Shown: in pieces, positions 1 through 6,435 of the stretch
Layout: each line of letters starts with the position of its first letter
Numbering within the stretch: the stretch's first letter is position 1
NCBI GenBank assembly: GCA_905208975.1
Contig: CAJLRE010000071.1
Span: 1-8,046 of the forward strand
Source: an uncultured Collinsella sp.
GTDB taxonomy: Bacteria > Actinomycetota > Coriobacteriia > Coriobacteriales > Coriobacteriaceae
Direction: 5' to 3'
DNA: 8,046 nucleotides
The notes under the pieces: generated by a model
Seen by the model: the letters and a program-made list of their open reading frames with translations, nothing else
Databases searched by the model: none
What the model was told of the DNA's origin: nothing
Translations under genes and position numbers: made by a program

Positions 1-54
1 GACGCCGCCCTCTCAAGGCGGAGATCACCAGTTCGAATCTGGTACGGGCTACCA
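1..54 (+). tRNA. tRNA-Glu (anticodon CUC), 3' part only
   Basis: The window opens inside a tRNA gene. The anticodon stem pairs 5-9 (CCGCC) with 17-21 (GGCGG) around the seven-base loop CTCTCAA. This puts the anticodon CTC at 12-14, which reads GAG (Glu). A five-base variable loop follows. The T arm pairs 27-31 (ACCAG) with 39-43 (CTGGT) around the canonical TTCGAAT loop. The 3' acceptor strand is 44-50, the discriminator is A51, and CCA is encoded at 52-54. The 5' acceptor strand and D arm lie before the window. Confidence 0.93.
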
Positions 55-64
55 CGCATCTGAT

Positions 65-97
65 ACCCGGTCTTTCCACGGAAGGCCGGGTTTTTTA
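65..97 (+). terminator. Rho-independent terminator after tRNA-Glu
   Basis: A GC-rich stem pairs ACCCGG (65-70) with CCGGGT (86-91). It is extended inward by an imperfect pyrimidine/purine pairing (TCTTTCC against GGAAGG). A run of T at 91-96 follows. It starts 10 bp after the tRNA CCA end, so it most likely ends the tRNA transcript. Confidence 0.88.
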
Positions 98-165
98 TTA
101 TCAAACAACTGTCTGTCATTCCCGTTTGAACAAGAGCTTTGCGTTCTGCTTATGGCCCTTACGGG

Positions 166-171
166 TACAAT
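166..171 (+). promoter_or_regulatory. Possible -10 element for the flippase-like gene
   Basis: TACAAT lies 33 bp before the ATG at 205, a sensible distance for a sigma-70-type -10 box. No good -35 box lies at the usual 16-18 bp spacing: the bases there read GTTCTG, while TTGCGT at 139-144 would need a 21-bp spacer. The call rests on the -10 match and on the upstream terminator, which implies that a new promoter is needed. Confidence 0.35.
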
Positions 172-192
172 AACCAAGATATTTTGACTGTA

Positions 193-200
193 AGAAGGAG
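193..200 (+). promoter_or_regulatory. Ribosome binding site fixing the start at 205
   Basis: AGAAGGAG is a strong Shine-Dalgarno match four bases before ATG 205. The reading frame is open further upstream, to a TTG at 139, but that codon has no comparable site. The 22 extra residues would also overlap the proposed promoter, so ATG 205 is chosen. Confidence 0.85.
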
Positions 201-204
201 TCTC

Positions 205-1512
205 ATGACGGAGTCCTCTCAGCATACGTCCAAGCCCCAGGTCGAGGTTGAGGCCTCGGGCGGCGATGACAATAAGAGCGCACGCCGCGGCGCAATCTTT
301 ATCGGCGTTGTGCTGGTGGGTTATATCGTCTATCTGGTGGTTACCGGGCAGATGGGGCAGTTCTGGGCTGCTATGTCGAGCGTTCAGGCGCCCTGGCTCA
401 TTGTCGCGTGTCTTTGCATGTTTATGTATCTGTTCTTTGGCATTGTGGCCTATGCGATCGCCGTCTGGCTCGACCCCAATTCGCCCGTCGGTATCCGCGA
501 CCTCATTTCGGTCGAGGCGAGCGGTATTTTCTTTGGCAACCTGACGCCCATGATGATGGGCTCTACGCCTGCCCAGATCTACCGCCTGACCAAAGCGGGC
601 CAAAATGTCGGCGAGGCCGGCGCCACGCAGTTCACGCGTTTTATCGTGTATCAGTTTGGCCTTGTTGCCTGGGGCGCTATCCTATTGCTTGCTCGCATGC
701 CGTTTTTTGCCGAGCGCTATGGCGACATGACGCTGCTGTGCGTCTTTAGTTTTGGCGGCCACTGCTGCATCTTGCTTGGTATCTTCGCCGTCGCGCTCAT
801 GCCTAAGACCGTCACGCGCGTCGCCCATTGCATCATCAATTGGCTCGAGCGCATAGGTGTCTCGGCCACTAAGATCGATGGATGGCGCTCGTTTGTCGAT
901 GGCGAGATCTACTCCTTCTCCGAGAAGTTCAAGCTTTCGGCCGGACATTTTTCTTCCATGCTGCTCACCGTGTTTATCACCATGCTGCAGCTCGCGTTTT
1001 TCTATCTGGTGCCGTATTTTCTGATGCTCGCCTTTGGCCACCACGAGGTCGACTTTTTCTCGGTCATGGCCGCGAGCGCCTTTGTCCAGCTGCTGAGCTC
1101 TGCGGTTCCCTTGCCCGGTGGAACTGGTGGCGCTGAGGGCGGCTTTGCTTTGTTCTTGGGTCATTTCTTTGGGTCGGCTTCGACCGCCGGCTATCTGCTG
1201 TGGCGTCTCATTACGTTTATCGCGCCGACCATTTTGGCTGCGCCCCTGCTGGGCCTTAAGAGCGCCCACAACGAGAGCATCCATGCGCGCTGGGATCGCG
1301 TGATGCGCAAGCTCGGCCGCGAGCCTCAGACGCCCTCTGCGCCCACTAAGCCGCACCCCACGAATGCTGTTACCGTTGATCCCAGGAAGCACGCTCAGAA
1401 GGCTTCTGGGACCGCTAAGCCGGCTCATAAAGCCTATGTGCGCCAGACGGGCGACGGTATCCGCGTATCTCCGTCGGCGCTCAATAAGAAGAAGCACCCT
1501 AAGTCGCGGTAG
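205..1512 (+). CDS. Flippase-like / LPG-synthase-TM (UPF0104) family integral membrane protein
   Basis: This 435-residue protein has many hydrophobic segments, roughly at residues 29-47, 63-88, 101-118, 147-163, 174-198, 250-276, 284-305 and 325-351. The hallmark PLPGGTGGAEGG lies at residues 302-313. That glycine-rich motif, together with an RLTKAG-type segment near 127-132, is typical of the UPF0104 / AglD / MprF N-terminal transmembrane family. Members translocate or help modify lipid-linked substrates in the cytoplasmic membrane; the substrate here cannot be read from sequence. The soluble N-terminus is short and acidic. The last 80 or so residues form a Lys/Pro/Ala-rich basic tail ending in NKKKHPKSR, longer than the core fold needs and probably cytoplasmic. 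There is no C-terminal LPG synthase (GNAT-like) domain, so it is not a full MprF. TTT is favoured for Phe, unlike the genes on the right. A TetR regulator follows 116 bp downstream. Confidence 0.85.
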   Translation: MTESSQHTSKPQVEVEASGGDDNKSARRGAIFIGVVLVGYIVYLVVTGQMGQFWAAMSSVQAPWLIVACLCMFMYLFFGIVAYAIAVWLDPNSPVGIRDLISVEASGIFFGNLTPMMMGSTPAQIYRLTKAGQNVGEAGATQFTRFIVYQFGLVAWGAILLLARMPFFAERYGDMTLLCVFSFGGHCCILLGIFAVALMPKTVTRVAHCIINWLERIGVSATKIDGWRSFVDGEIYSFSEKFKLSAGHFSSMLLTVFITMLQLAFFYLVPYFLMLAFGHHEVDFFSVMAASAFVQLLSSAVPLPGGTGGAEGGFALFLGHFFGSASTAGYLLWRLITFIAPTILAAPLLGLKSAHNESIHARWDRVMRKLGREPQTPSAPTKPHPTNAVTVDPRKHAQKASGTAKPAHKAYVRQTGDGIRVSPSALNKKKHPKSR

Positions 1513-1556
1513 GGCAGTCGTGCGTTCTTCATGATGCGGGGCATATTTGAGCTGTA

Positions 1557-1590
1557 TGGGGGATAATCCTCTTACGTAGATTATCCCCCA
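1557..1590. repeat. Perfect 12-bp inverted repeat upstream of the TetR gene (operator or attenuator)
   Basis: TGGGGGATAATC (1557-1568) is exactly complementary in reverse to GATTATCCCCCA (1579-1590), with a 10-base spacer. Neither side is followed by a T run, so a classical intrinsic terminator is unlikely in either direction. It sits 39-72 bp before the tetR ATG and contains a -10-like GATAAT (1562-1567) in its left arm. Autoregulatory TetR proteins often bind inverted repeats in this position, so an operator is plausible. A terminator or attenuator hairpin for the upstream gene is the alternative. Confidence 0.6.
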
Positions 1591-1614
1591 TCTGTTGATG
1601 AATGCTCGCATATC

Positions 1615-1620
1615 GAAGGG
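1615..1620 (+). promoter_or_regulatory. Ribosome binding site fixing the TetR start at 1629
   Basis: GAAGGG lies eight bases before ATG 1629. The frame is open back to an in-frame ATG at 1602, but that one has no purine-rich site before it and falls close to the inverted repeat. ATG 1629 also places the helix-turn-helix at the normal distance from the N-terminus. Confidence 0.8.
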
Positions 1621-1628
1621 ACACACCC

Positions 1629-2240
1629 ATGGCCACCAGTAAACCGCGTATTGATCGCCGTATCGTTCGCAGCCGCAATGCCATCCTTTCCGCTTTTGAG
1701 CGCTTGCTCATGGAAAAGCCGCTGGCAGACATTACGGTGAGTGCCATCGCGCGCGAGGCCAATGTCGACCGTAAAACCTTCTACGTGCACTTTGGTACGG
1801 TTGATGGCTTGCTCGATGCCATTGCCGTCGATGTGGTGGAGATGATTGTCGACTCGGTCGAGAAAACGCTTGCTTCCATGGACGGTGACACCAACGAGCG
1901 CGCCCTGGGCGCGGCGGCGACCTTCTTTAAAACCGTTAACGAGGCGCTGTGCAACAACCTGGTGCTCAATCGTCAGCTGATCGAGAACATTCCGCTCGAT
2001 GATTTTATGGCTCGTCTTCGTGCGCCGCTCGAGCACGAGATTGCCGAGCGCGATCTGCTGCCCCAAGGTCTCAAGGACGAGATGTTCGACTACTATCTGG
2101 CGTTTTTGCTGTCGGGTATTATCGGAATCTATCGCACATGGGCGCTGTCTGACGGCTCGGTTCCTATCGAGCGCGTCTCGGAGGTCGCCAACGACCTGAC
2201 TCTCAATGGCCTGTCGAGTCTGGAATCTCGCTTGGATTAG
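1629..2240 (+). CDS. TetR/AcrR-family transcriptional regulator
   Basis: This 203-residue protein has the standard length for a TetR-family repressor. The N-terminal DNA-binding domain spans about residues 11-58. The first helix is RSRNAILSAFERLL and the helix-turn-helix is around 35-55 (ITVSAIAREANVDRKTFYVHF in outline). The FYVHF ending of the recognition helix is the usual family signature. Residues 60-203 are the helical ligand-binding and dimerisation domain, with no recognisable ligand class. A perfect inverted repeat lies just upstream and could be its operator. Likely targets are itself and perhaps the membrane protein before it. A role in the convergent import cluster is possible but nothing in the sequence shows it. 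The gene ends exactly where a transposase remnant begins, so the native C-terminus might have been touched by that insertion. Confidence 0.88.
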   Translation: MATSKPRIDRRIVRSRNAILSAFERLLMEKPLADITVSAIAREANVDRKTFYVHFGTVDGLLDAIAVDVVEMIVDSVEKTLASMDGDTNERALGAAATFFKTVNEALCNNLVLNRQLIENIPLDDFMARLRAPLEHEIAERDLLPQGLKDEMFDYYLAFLLSGIIGIYRTWALSDGSVPIERVSEVANDLTLNGLSSLESRLD

Positions 2241-2480
2241 GCGCAGGCTTGAGTTCGCGAGGCGCTTGTCGGGGTGCAGCCCGATCGACCAGGCGACGAG
2301 CATCCCGCCGAAGCAGTCGATGACCGGGCTCAGGTAGACCTTCTCGCCGCCCGGGAGCCTGAACTCGGTGATGTCGGTGAGCCACAGCAGGTTGGGCTCG
2401 TCGGCGTGGAAATTCCTGTTTACGAGGTTCTCCGGCGCCTTGTAGACCTCGCCGGCGTAGGAGCTGTAGCCTGAGGATCC
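2241..2480 (-). pseudogene. IS3-family transposase (OrfB) fragment
   Basis: Read on the minus strand from 2480, the frame gives about 80 residues beginning GSSGYSSYAGEVYKAPENL and continuing through WLTDITEF, KVYLSPVIDCFGG and VAWSIGLHPDKRLANSSL. This is the start of the rve integrase core of IS3-family transposases. TDIT carries the first catalytic Asp; the later HSDxG and Glu motifs are missing. An in-frame TAA at 2481-2483 blocks it upstream, and recognisable similarity stops near 2244, just before the tetR stop codon on the other strand. It is therefore a dead internal fragment with no start, no OrfA and no visible terminal inverted repeats. It accounts for nearly the whole gap between the two convergent gene blocks, where I see no other feature. 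Confidence 0.85.
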
Positions 2481-2497
2481 TTAAAAGAAAGTCCAGT

Positions 2498-3814
2498 TTA
2501 TCCTTTCCACCCCAATTGGGAATCCTCCGATGCGCCTTCGCACGCTCGCATGACCTCGATACCGTGCGAGCGTGCGAACTCGACGAGCTCTGCGTTGCGG
2601 GCGTTTATGGTGCCGAAGGCGGCGGGACACACGATAAGGCGCGCGCAGTGGACGAGGAGCTCTTTGGCGCGGGCTATGGTTCTATCCCCGATCGGCTCGA
2701 AGGCGCGCTCGGTCACGCATTCCGCCGCCAGGTCGCGCGCGAGCTCGCAGTCGATGTCCCCTTCGTGCAGAACGCCCGTGTAGAACGCCTTGCCCTGCCG
2801 GATGAGCTGGCGAAACACAGCCGACCCCGTACCTGCGCCGGCGATGACGAACGTGTGCGCATCGCCGTGCGGGCGTCCAATTTCCACGCTGCCGAAGCGT
2901 TCGTTGAAGGTGCCATGTTGAAGGCCGTAGAGCTCGCCAATCGTCTCGCGCGTGAATATGTCCTCGGGCGCGCCGGCGCGGAATACCCGGCCGTCCTTCA
3001 CGCAAATCACCTTGTCGGCGCTTTTCTGCGCGAGCTCGAGTTCGTGGATGGACATGATGACAGCCACATTCCGCGATTTCGCAAGGTGGCGAAGTATTCG
3101 CAGCAGGTCGATCTGGTAGCGGATATCGAGATACGACGTGGGCTCGTCGAGCACGAGCACACGCGGATCCTGCGCGATGGCGCGTGCGAGCATGACGCGC
3201 TGGCGTTGCCCGTCGCTTATCTGCATAAAGTCGCGCTCGGCGAGCTCTTCCACATGTGCGGTTTTCATGGCCTCGTCGACCCGACTATTGTCGTCGGGCG
3301 AGAGTGTGCCCATTCGCCCGGTGTAGGGATGCCTTCCCGCCTCTACTATATCGCGGCAGGTGAGGAGCTCGGTCCGGGGGCGATCTGTCAGCATAACGGC
3401 AAGGTTCCTTGCGAACTCCGCCGTCTTCCATCGGGAAATCTCCCGCCCGTCGAGCTCGACCGCGCCGGCAAGCGGTGCCAGATGGCGTGTGATGGTTTTC
3501 AAGATGGTCGACTTGCCCGAGCCGTTCGGCCCGATGAGCGCCACGACGTCGCCCGCGCGAACCTCCAGATCGACGCCTTCGACTACGACCTTCTTGTCGT
3601 AGCCCGCCGACAGGTCGCTTATGTGGAAAAGCGGCGTTCCGTCAGCCTGCGTTTCGACCGTAGTTTCGAGGTTCGGCTCCGCTCGGAGGAGGCGTTCCGC
3701 GCGCAGTTCCGCACGAGCCGAAAGTGCCTTCTGGCGCTTTCGTGCGAGCTCAGGACTGTCTAAGCATGGAATGTCCCCTCCGAGCGTTTTGGGCCGCGGC
3801 ACGAATTCCCCCAT
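2498..3814 (-). CDS. ABC transporter ATPase (FepC/BtuD type) with an extra C-terminal domain
   Basis: This 438-residue protein is much longer than the 250-270 usual for FepC/BtuD/FhuC ATPases. Residues 1-60 are a charged extension. The ATPase core runs from about 61 to 300: Walker A GPNGSGKST at 95-103, signature SDGQR at 200-204 in place of LSGGQ, Walker B LVLDEP at 220-225, D-loop SYLD at 227-230 and switch His257 in MSIHE. The usual Q-loop Gln is not seen; the stretch at 138-150 reads LAVMLTDRPRTEL. Residues 305-425 form an added alpha/beta domain starting FVIAGAGTG, with a Rossmann-like look, function unknown. It energises the FecCD-type permease whose TAG stop at 3815-3817 directly precedes this ATG, with GGTGAGG as a binding site inside the permease end. 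It is the last gene of the cluster. Metal-chelate or tetrapyrrole import is inferred from context and family. Confidence 0.88.
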   Translation of the reverse strand: MGEFVPRPKTLGGDIPCLDSPELARKRQKALSARAELRAERLLRAEPNLETTVETQADGTPLFHISDLSAGYDKKVVVEGVDLEVRAGDVVALIGPNGSGKSTILKTITRHLAPLAGAVELDGREISRWKTAEFARNLAVMLTDRPRTELLTCRDIVEAGRHPYTGRMGTLSPDDNSRVDEAMKTAHVEELAERDFMQISDGQRQRVMLARAIAQDPRVLVLDEPTSYLDIRYQIDLLRILRHLAKSRNVAVIMSIHELELAQKSADKVICVKDGRVFRAGAPEDIFTRETIGELYGLQHGTFNERFGSVEIGRPHGDAHTFVIAGAGTGSAVFRQLIRQGKAFYTGVLHEGDIDCELARDLAAECVTERAFEPIGDRTIARAKELLVHCARLIVCPAAFGTINARNAELVEFARSHGIEVMRACEGASEDSQLGWKG

Positions 3815-4855
3815 CTACCTCACCCGCTTCTTCAACATGAGCGCGATAACCACCGGAGCGCCGAAGATGGCGGTGACGGCGCTGATGGAAAGCTCGACGG
3901 GAGAGAACAGCGTGCGCGCGATCAAATCGCAGCCCGCGCAGAAGATGGCGCCTCCCAAGAAGCACGCAGGAATCACGCGGATGGGCTTCGACGACTTTAG
4001 CGCCGACTTCACGAGATGCGGAACCGCGATGCCTACGAACGACACCGGACCAGCGAACGCGGTCACGCAGGCGGAGAGCATGCTCGCTAGAAGGACGAGC
4101 ACCACGCGGAAGCGTTCGACGTTCACGCCGACGCTTTTCGCGTAGGCTTCTCCCAGCTGGAAGGCGGAAAGGGGCTTCGATATCGCGAATACGCATGCGC
4201 TCACGGTAATCACCACGACCGCGATGACCGCGATGTCGTCCCAGCTCGAACCCGAGAAGCTACCCAAAGACCAGTTGTGCAGGTTCACGATGGACTGGTC
4301 GTCGGCGAAGGCGATGAGGAAGTTCGTCGCCGCCGAGCAGATGTATCCCACCATGACGCCCGCCACGATGAGCATGGCCATGGAACTTATGCGCCGTGCG
4401 ATGAGGAGCACGAAGCCGATGGTGATAAGCGAGCCCAGAAACGCTGCGGCCACCATGGCCGGCGAGGACATGGCCTGGTTCGCGCCCAGAAGTACGATCA
4501 TCGTAAGCGCGACGACGAACTTTGCGCCCGAGGAGACGCCCAAGATGAACGGGTCGGCGATGGGGTTGTTGAAAAACGTCTGCAGCAGGAACCCGGAAAG
4601 CGAAAGTGCCCCGCCGAGAAGCACGGCTGAAAGCACGCGCGGCAGGCGAATCTCCCAGATGACCTGGCTTTCCATGGAATTGGCCGCGCCGCCCGAAAGG
4701 ATGCCGGGGATGTGGTCTGCGGGCACGAGCACGCTCCCGATGCACAGGTTGGCCCCGACGAGCACGATGAGGGCAACAGCGAGCAGCGCCGTCACGACGC
4801 GACACCGCGCGGCGCGCCCCGATTCGTCGTATGCCATGGAAAACCGGCTTCTCAT
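3815..4855 (-). CDS. FecCD-family ABC transporter permease (iron-siderophore/haem/cobalamin type)
   Basis: At 346 residues it has the normal length for FecCD/BtuC permeases, which form a homodimeric channel of about ten helices per subunit. Diagnostic motifs are RLPRVLSAVLLGGALSLSG (70-88), NNPIADPFILGVSSGA (96-111), NWSLGS (194-199) and AGPVSFVGIAVPH (268-280). The region around 225-250 with its charged turn should contact the ATPase. The start at 4855 lies four bases after the stop of the binding-protein gene, so the two are probably translationally coupled. A second ATG at 4837 (residue 7) has a nearer GAGAAG site and could be the true start. The stop abuts the ATPase start. The family imports chelated iron, haem or cobalamin, and sequence alone does not choose among them. 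Confidence 0.93.
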   Translation of the reverse strand: MRSRFSMAYDESGRAARCRVVTALLAVALIVLVGANLCIGSVLVPADHIPGILSGGAANSMESQVIWEIRLPRVLSAVLLGGALSLSGFLLQTFFNNPIADPFILGVSSGAKFVVALTMIVLLGANQAMSSPAMVAAAFLGSLITIGFVLLIARRISSMAMLIVAGVMVGYICSAATNFLIAFADDQSIVNLHNWSLGSFSGSSWDDIAVIAVVVITVSACVFAISKPLSAFQLGEAYAKSVGVNVERFRVVLVLLASMLSACVTAFAGPVSFVGIAVPHLVKSALKSSKPIRVIPACFLGGAIFCAGCDLIARTLFSPVELSISAVTAIFGAPVVIALMLKKRVR

Positions 4856-4859
4856 GGCG

Positions 4860-6431
4860 CTAACCGAGCTTCCTCAGATAATGGAAGTCGCTCGCGTCAT
4901 TGCCGGTGAACGCCCCGTACAGCTCGTCGATAATGTCGGCGGTAGAAGTCATCTGCTGGTACATGTCGGCGCTTGTGACCCAGACGTTGCCGTTCTTCAC
5001 GGCTTTGAACTGCGACAATAGCGCGTTTTTGCCTACGAAGTCGTTCAAGGTGGTAACTGACTCGTCGATGGTGCCGTTGTAGACGATAATGTCGGCATCC
5101 TTCGCCGTCGCGTAGAAGCGCTCGATTTCGAGCGTTACTGACGAACCTGACGTCGACGACGCCTGCGCGTCATCGAGCGCGTAGCTGCCGCCTGCAAGCT
5201 CGATCATCTGCGCCACGTAGTCGCCCGCCCGCCGCGTGACGGCGGCCCCGTTCGAGTTAATGTAGAAATACGCCACGGTTTTACCTGACGACGCGAGCCC
5301 CGACGTTTGCTCGACGCGGGCCTTCTGCTCGTTGAACAGGTGCGCGGCCTCGTCTTCCTTGTCGAACAGGACGCCGAAAAGCTTAATCCACTCGACGCGC
5401 CCGAGTGCTTCGGGCTCGCTCGACGACTGTTCGGTGAGCACGACGAGCCCGAGCTTCTGCAGCTTTTCCTTCACATCGGGCGTGTGGTTGATCATGGTGT
5501 TCTCGATGGCGAGCGTGCAGCCCGAGGCCGATATTCGCTCGTAGTCGGGCGCGCTGTACTTGCCGCCGTAGGCGATCGCCCCACTTTCGAGCGCGCTTTT
5601 GAAGCCTGCGACCGAGCAATCGTCGGCCTTCGTGCCCGACATGATGATATTGTCGTTCGCATCGAGCGCGTCGACCAGGCACATCGTCGCCGACGACACG
5701 AGGTACACCTTGTCGGCGGGGCGCCTTATGACCGCGATGTCGGAGCTCAACCCATCAGGTACCTTCGCATCTTGCGGCACCACGAGGAAACGCTCCCCAT
5801 TCGAAACGCAGATAAGCCGCAGACCGCCTTCGAACTCGTCGACAGTGAAGTGCTCGGCGTATTCAAGCTGAAGCGCCCCTGTTGGCTTCCAGCCACAGCC
5901 CAAATCGGCGTTGTGGAAGTCGGCCGCGGCGCTTGAAGCCGTTCCCGCAGGGGAGCCGCCGCTTGCTTCGTCGCCCGATTTCTCCTTCATGGTGGATGAG
6001 TCGAAGTGAATCGTGTAGTCGATGGTGTGCGGCGTCGACATGGCGACGGTCTCGGCCGACACGGCGATGTCCTCGTCGAGCGTGACGGGTATCTCGAACG
6101 TGGAGTTGCCGCCGTCGTTTACGGGCGCGTAGTCCACGCCGTCGACGGTCATCTTGTCGTAGTTCGAACTCGACCAGGTGATGGTCGCGGTGTAGGTGTC
6201 GCCATCCTTCACAATTGTGGTGGGTGAGGCGATGCTTGCGCGCCCTGACCCGCCGGAAAGCGAGACACTCACAGTGTATTCCTGAGAGCCCACCGTGCCA
6301 CCGGTCGCGTTTGGGCTCGCACTGCACCCCGCGAAGGGAAGCGCGAGCAGGGCGATGAGAACGCAGGCGATCGCGCGCGCCGCGATGCTGTGGCGCTTCC
6401 TGTTTTCCCCCTTGGGAAGAATCGACCGCAT
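4860..6431 (-). CDS. Substrate-binding lipoprotein: NEAT-like module fused to a BtuF/FepB-type binding domain
   Basis: This 523-residue protein is about 200 residues longer than a typical class III binding protein. A basic N-terminus and hydrophobic segment end in the lipobox PFAGC, giving lipid anchoring at Cys36. Residues 50-147 form a beta-rich module (WSSSNYDKMTVDG, then PVTLDED, MSTPH and IHFDS) related to NEAT-like domains and to the neighbouring small lipoprotein. A Ser/Gly/Ala-rich linker spans 148-172. Residues 175-523 look like a periplasmic-binding-protein-2 fold: the long helix around 360-378, VAYFYINSNG (386-395) and VAQMIELAGGSYALDD (406-421) are typical. Ligand residues cannot be assigned. 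It should hand the ligand to the permease four bases downstream. The start ATG lies four bases after the previous stop, with no strong binding site of its own, which suggests coupling. Confidence 0.87.
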   Translation of the reverse strand: MRSILPKGENRKRHSIAARAIACVLIALLALPFAGCSASPNATGGTVGSQEYTVSVSLSGGSGRASIASPTTIVKDGDTYTATITWSSSNYDKMTVDGVDYAPVNDGGNSTFEIPVTLDEDIAVSAETVAMSTPHTIDYTIHFDSSTMKEKSGDEASGGSPAGTASSAAADFHNADLGCGWKPTGALQLEYAEHFTVDEFEGGLRLICVSNGERFLVVPQDAKVPDGLSSDIAVIRRPADKVYLVSSATMCLVDALDANDNIIMSGTKADDCSVAGFKSALESGAIAYGGKYSAPDYERISASGCTLAIENTMINHTPDVKEKLQKLGLVVLTEQSSSEPEALGRVEWIKLFGVLFDKEDEAAHLFNEQKARVEQTSGLASSGKTVAYFYINSNGAAVTRRAGDYVAQMIELAGGSYALDDAQASSTSGSSVTLEIERFYATAKDADIIVYNGTIDESVTTLNDFVGKNALLSQFKAVKNGNVWVTSADMYQQMTSTADIIDELYGAFTGNDASDFHYLRKLG

Positions 6432-6435
6432 GGCG

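Noticed and set aside
1..54. The tRNA-Glu 3' end as an attachment site for an integrated element.
   Set aside because: No repeat of the tRNA 3' end and no integrase gene appear in the window, and ordinary-looking genes follow the tRNA.
682..1626. A 314-codon minus-strand open frame opposite the flippase-like gene.
   Set aside because: The predicted product is Arg/His-rich with no recognisable domain, and the plus-strand frame has clear membrane segments and a strong binding site.
1581..2303. A 240-codon minus-strand frame that could be read as an intact transposase-containing gene.
   Set aside because: Only its first 20 or so residues match the IS3 integrase core. The rest is antisense to tetR and matches nothing recognisable.
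2483..2507. A weak terminator for the import cluster: GAAAG/CTTTC stem followed by TTTT on the minus strand.
   Set aside because: The stem is only five mostly A-T pairs with an 11-base loop, so it could easily arise by chance.
2511..2520. The palindrome CCCAATTGGG near the end of the ATPase gene.
   Set aside because: It is short, lies in coding sequence and has no loop, so it has no clear regulatory meaning.
2516..3763. A 415-codon open frame on the plus strand opposite the ABC ATPase.
   Set aside because: It is a shadow of the GC-rich ATPase gene. The minus-strand frame holds all ABC motifs, while this one gives low-complexity, domain-free sequence and no ribosome binding site.
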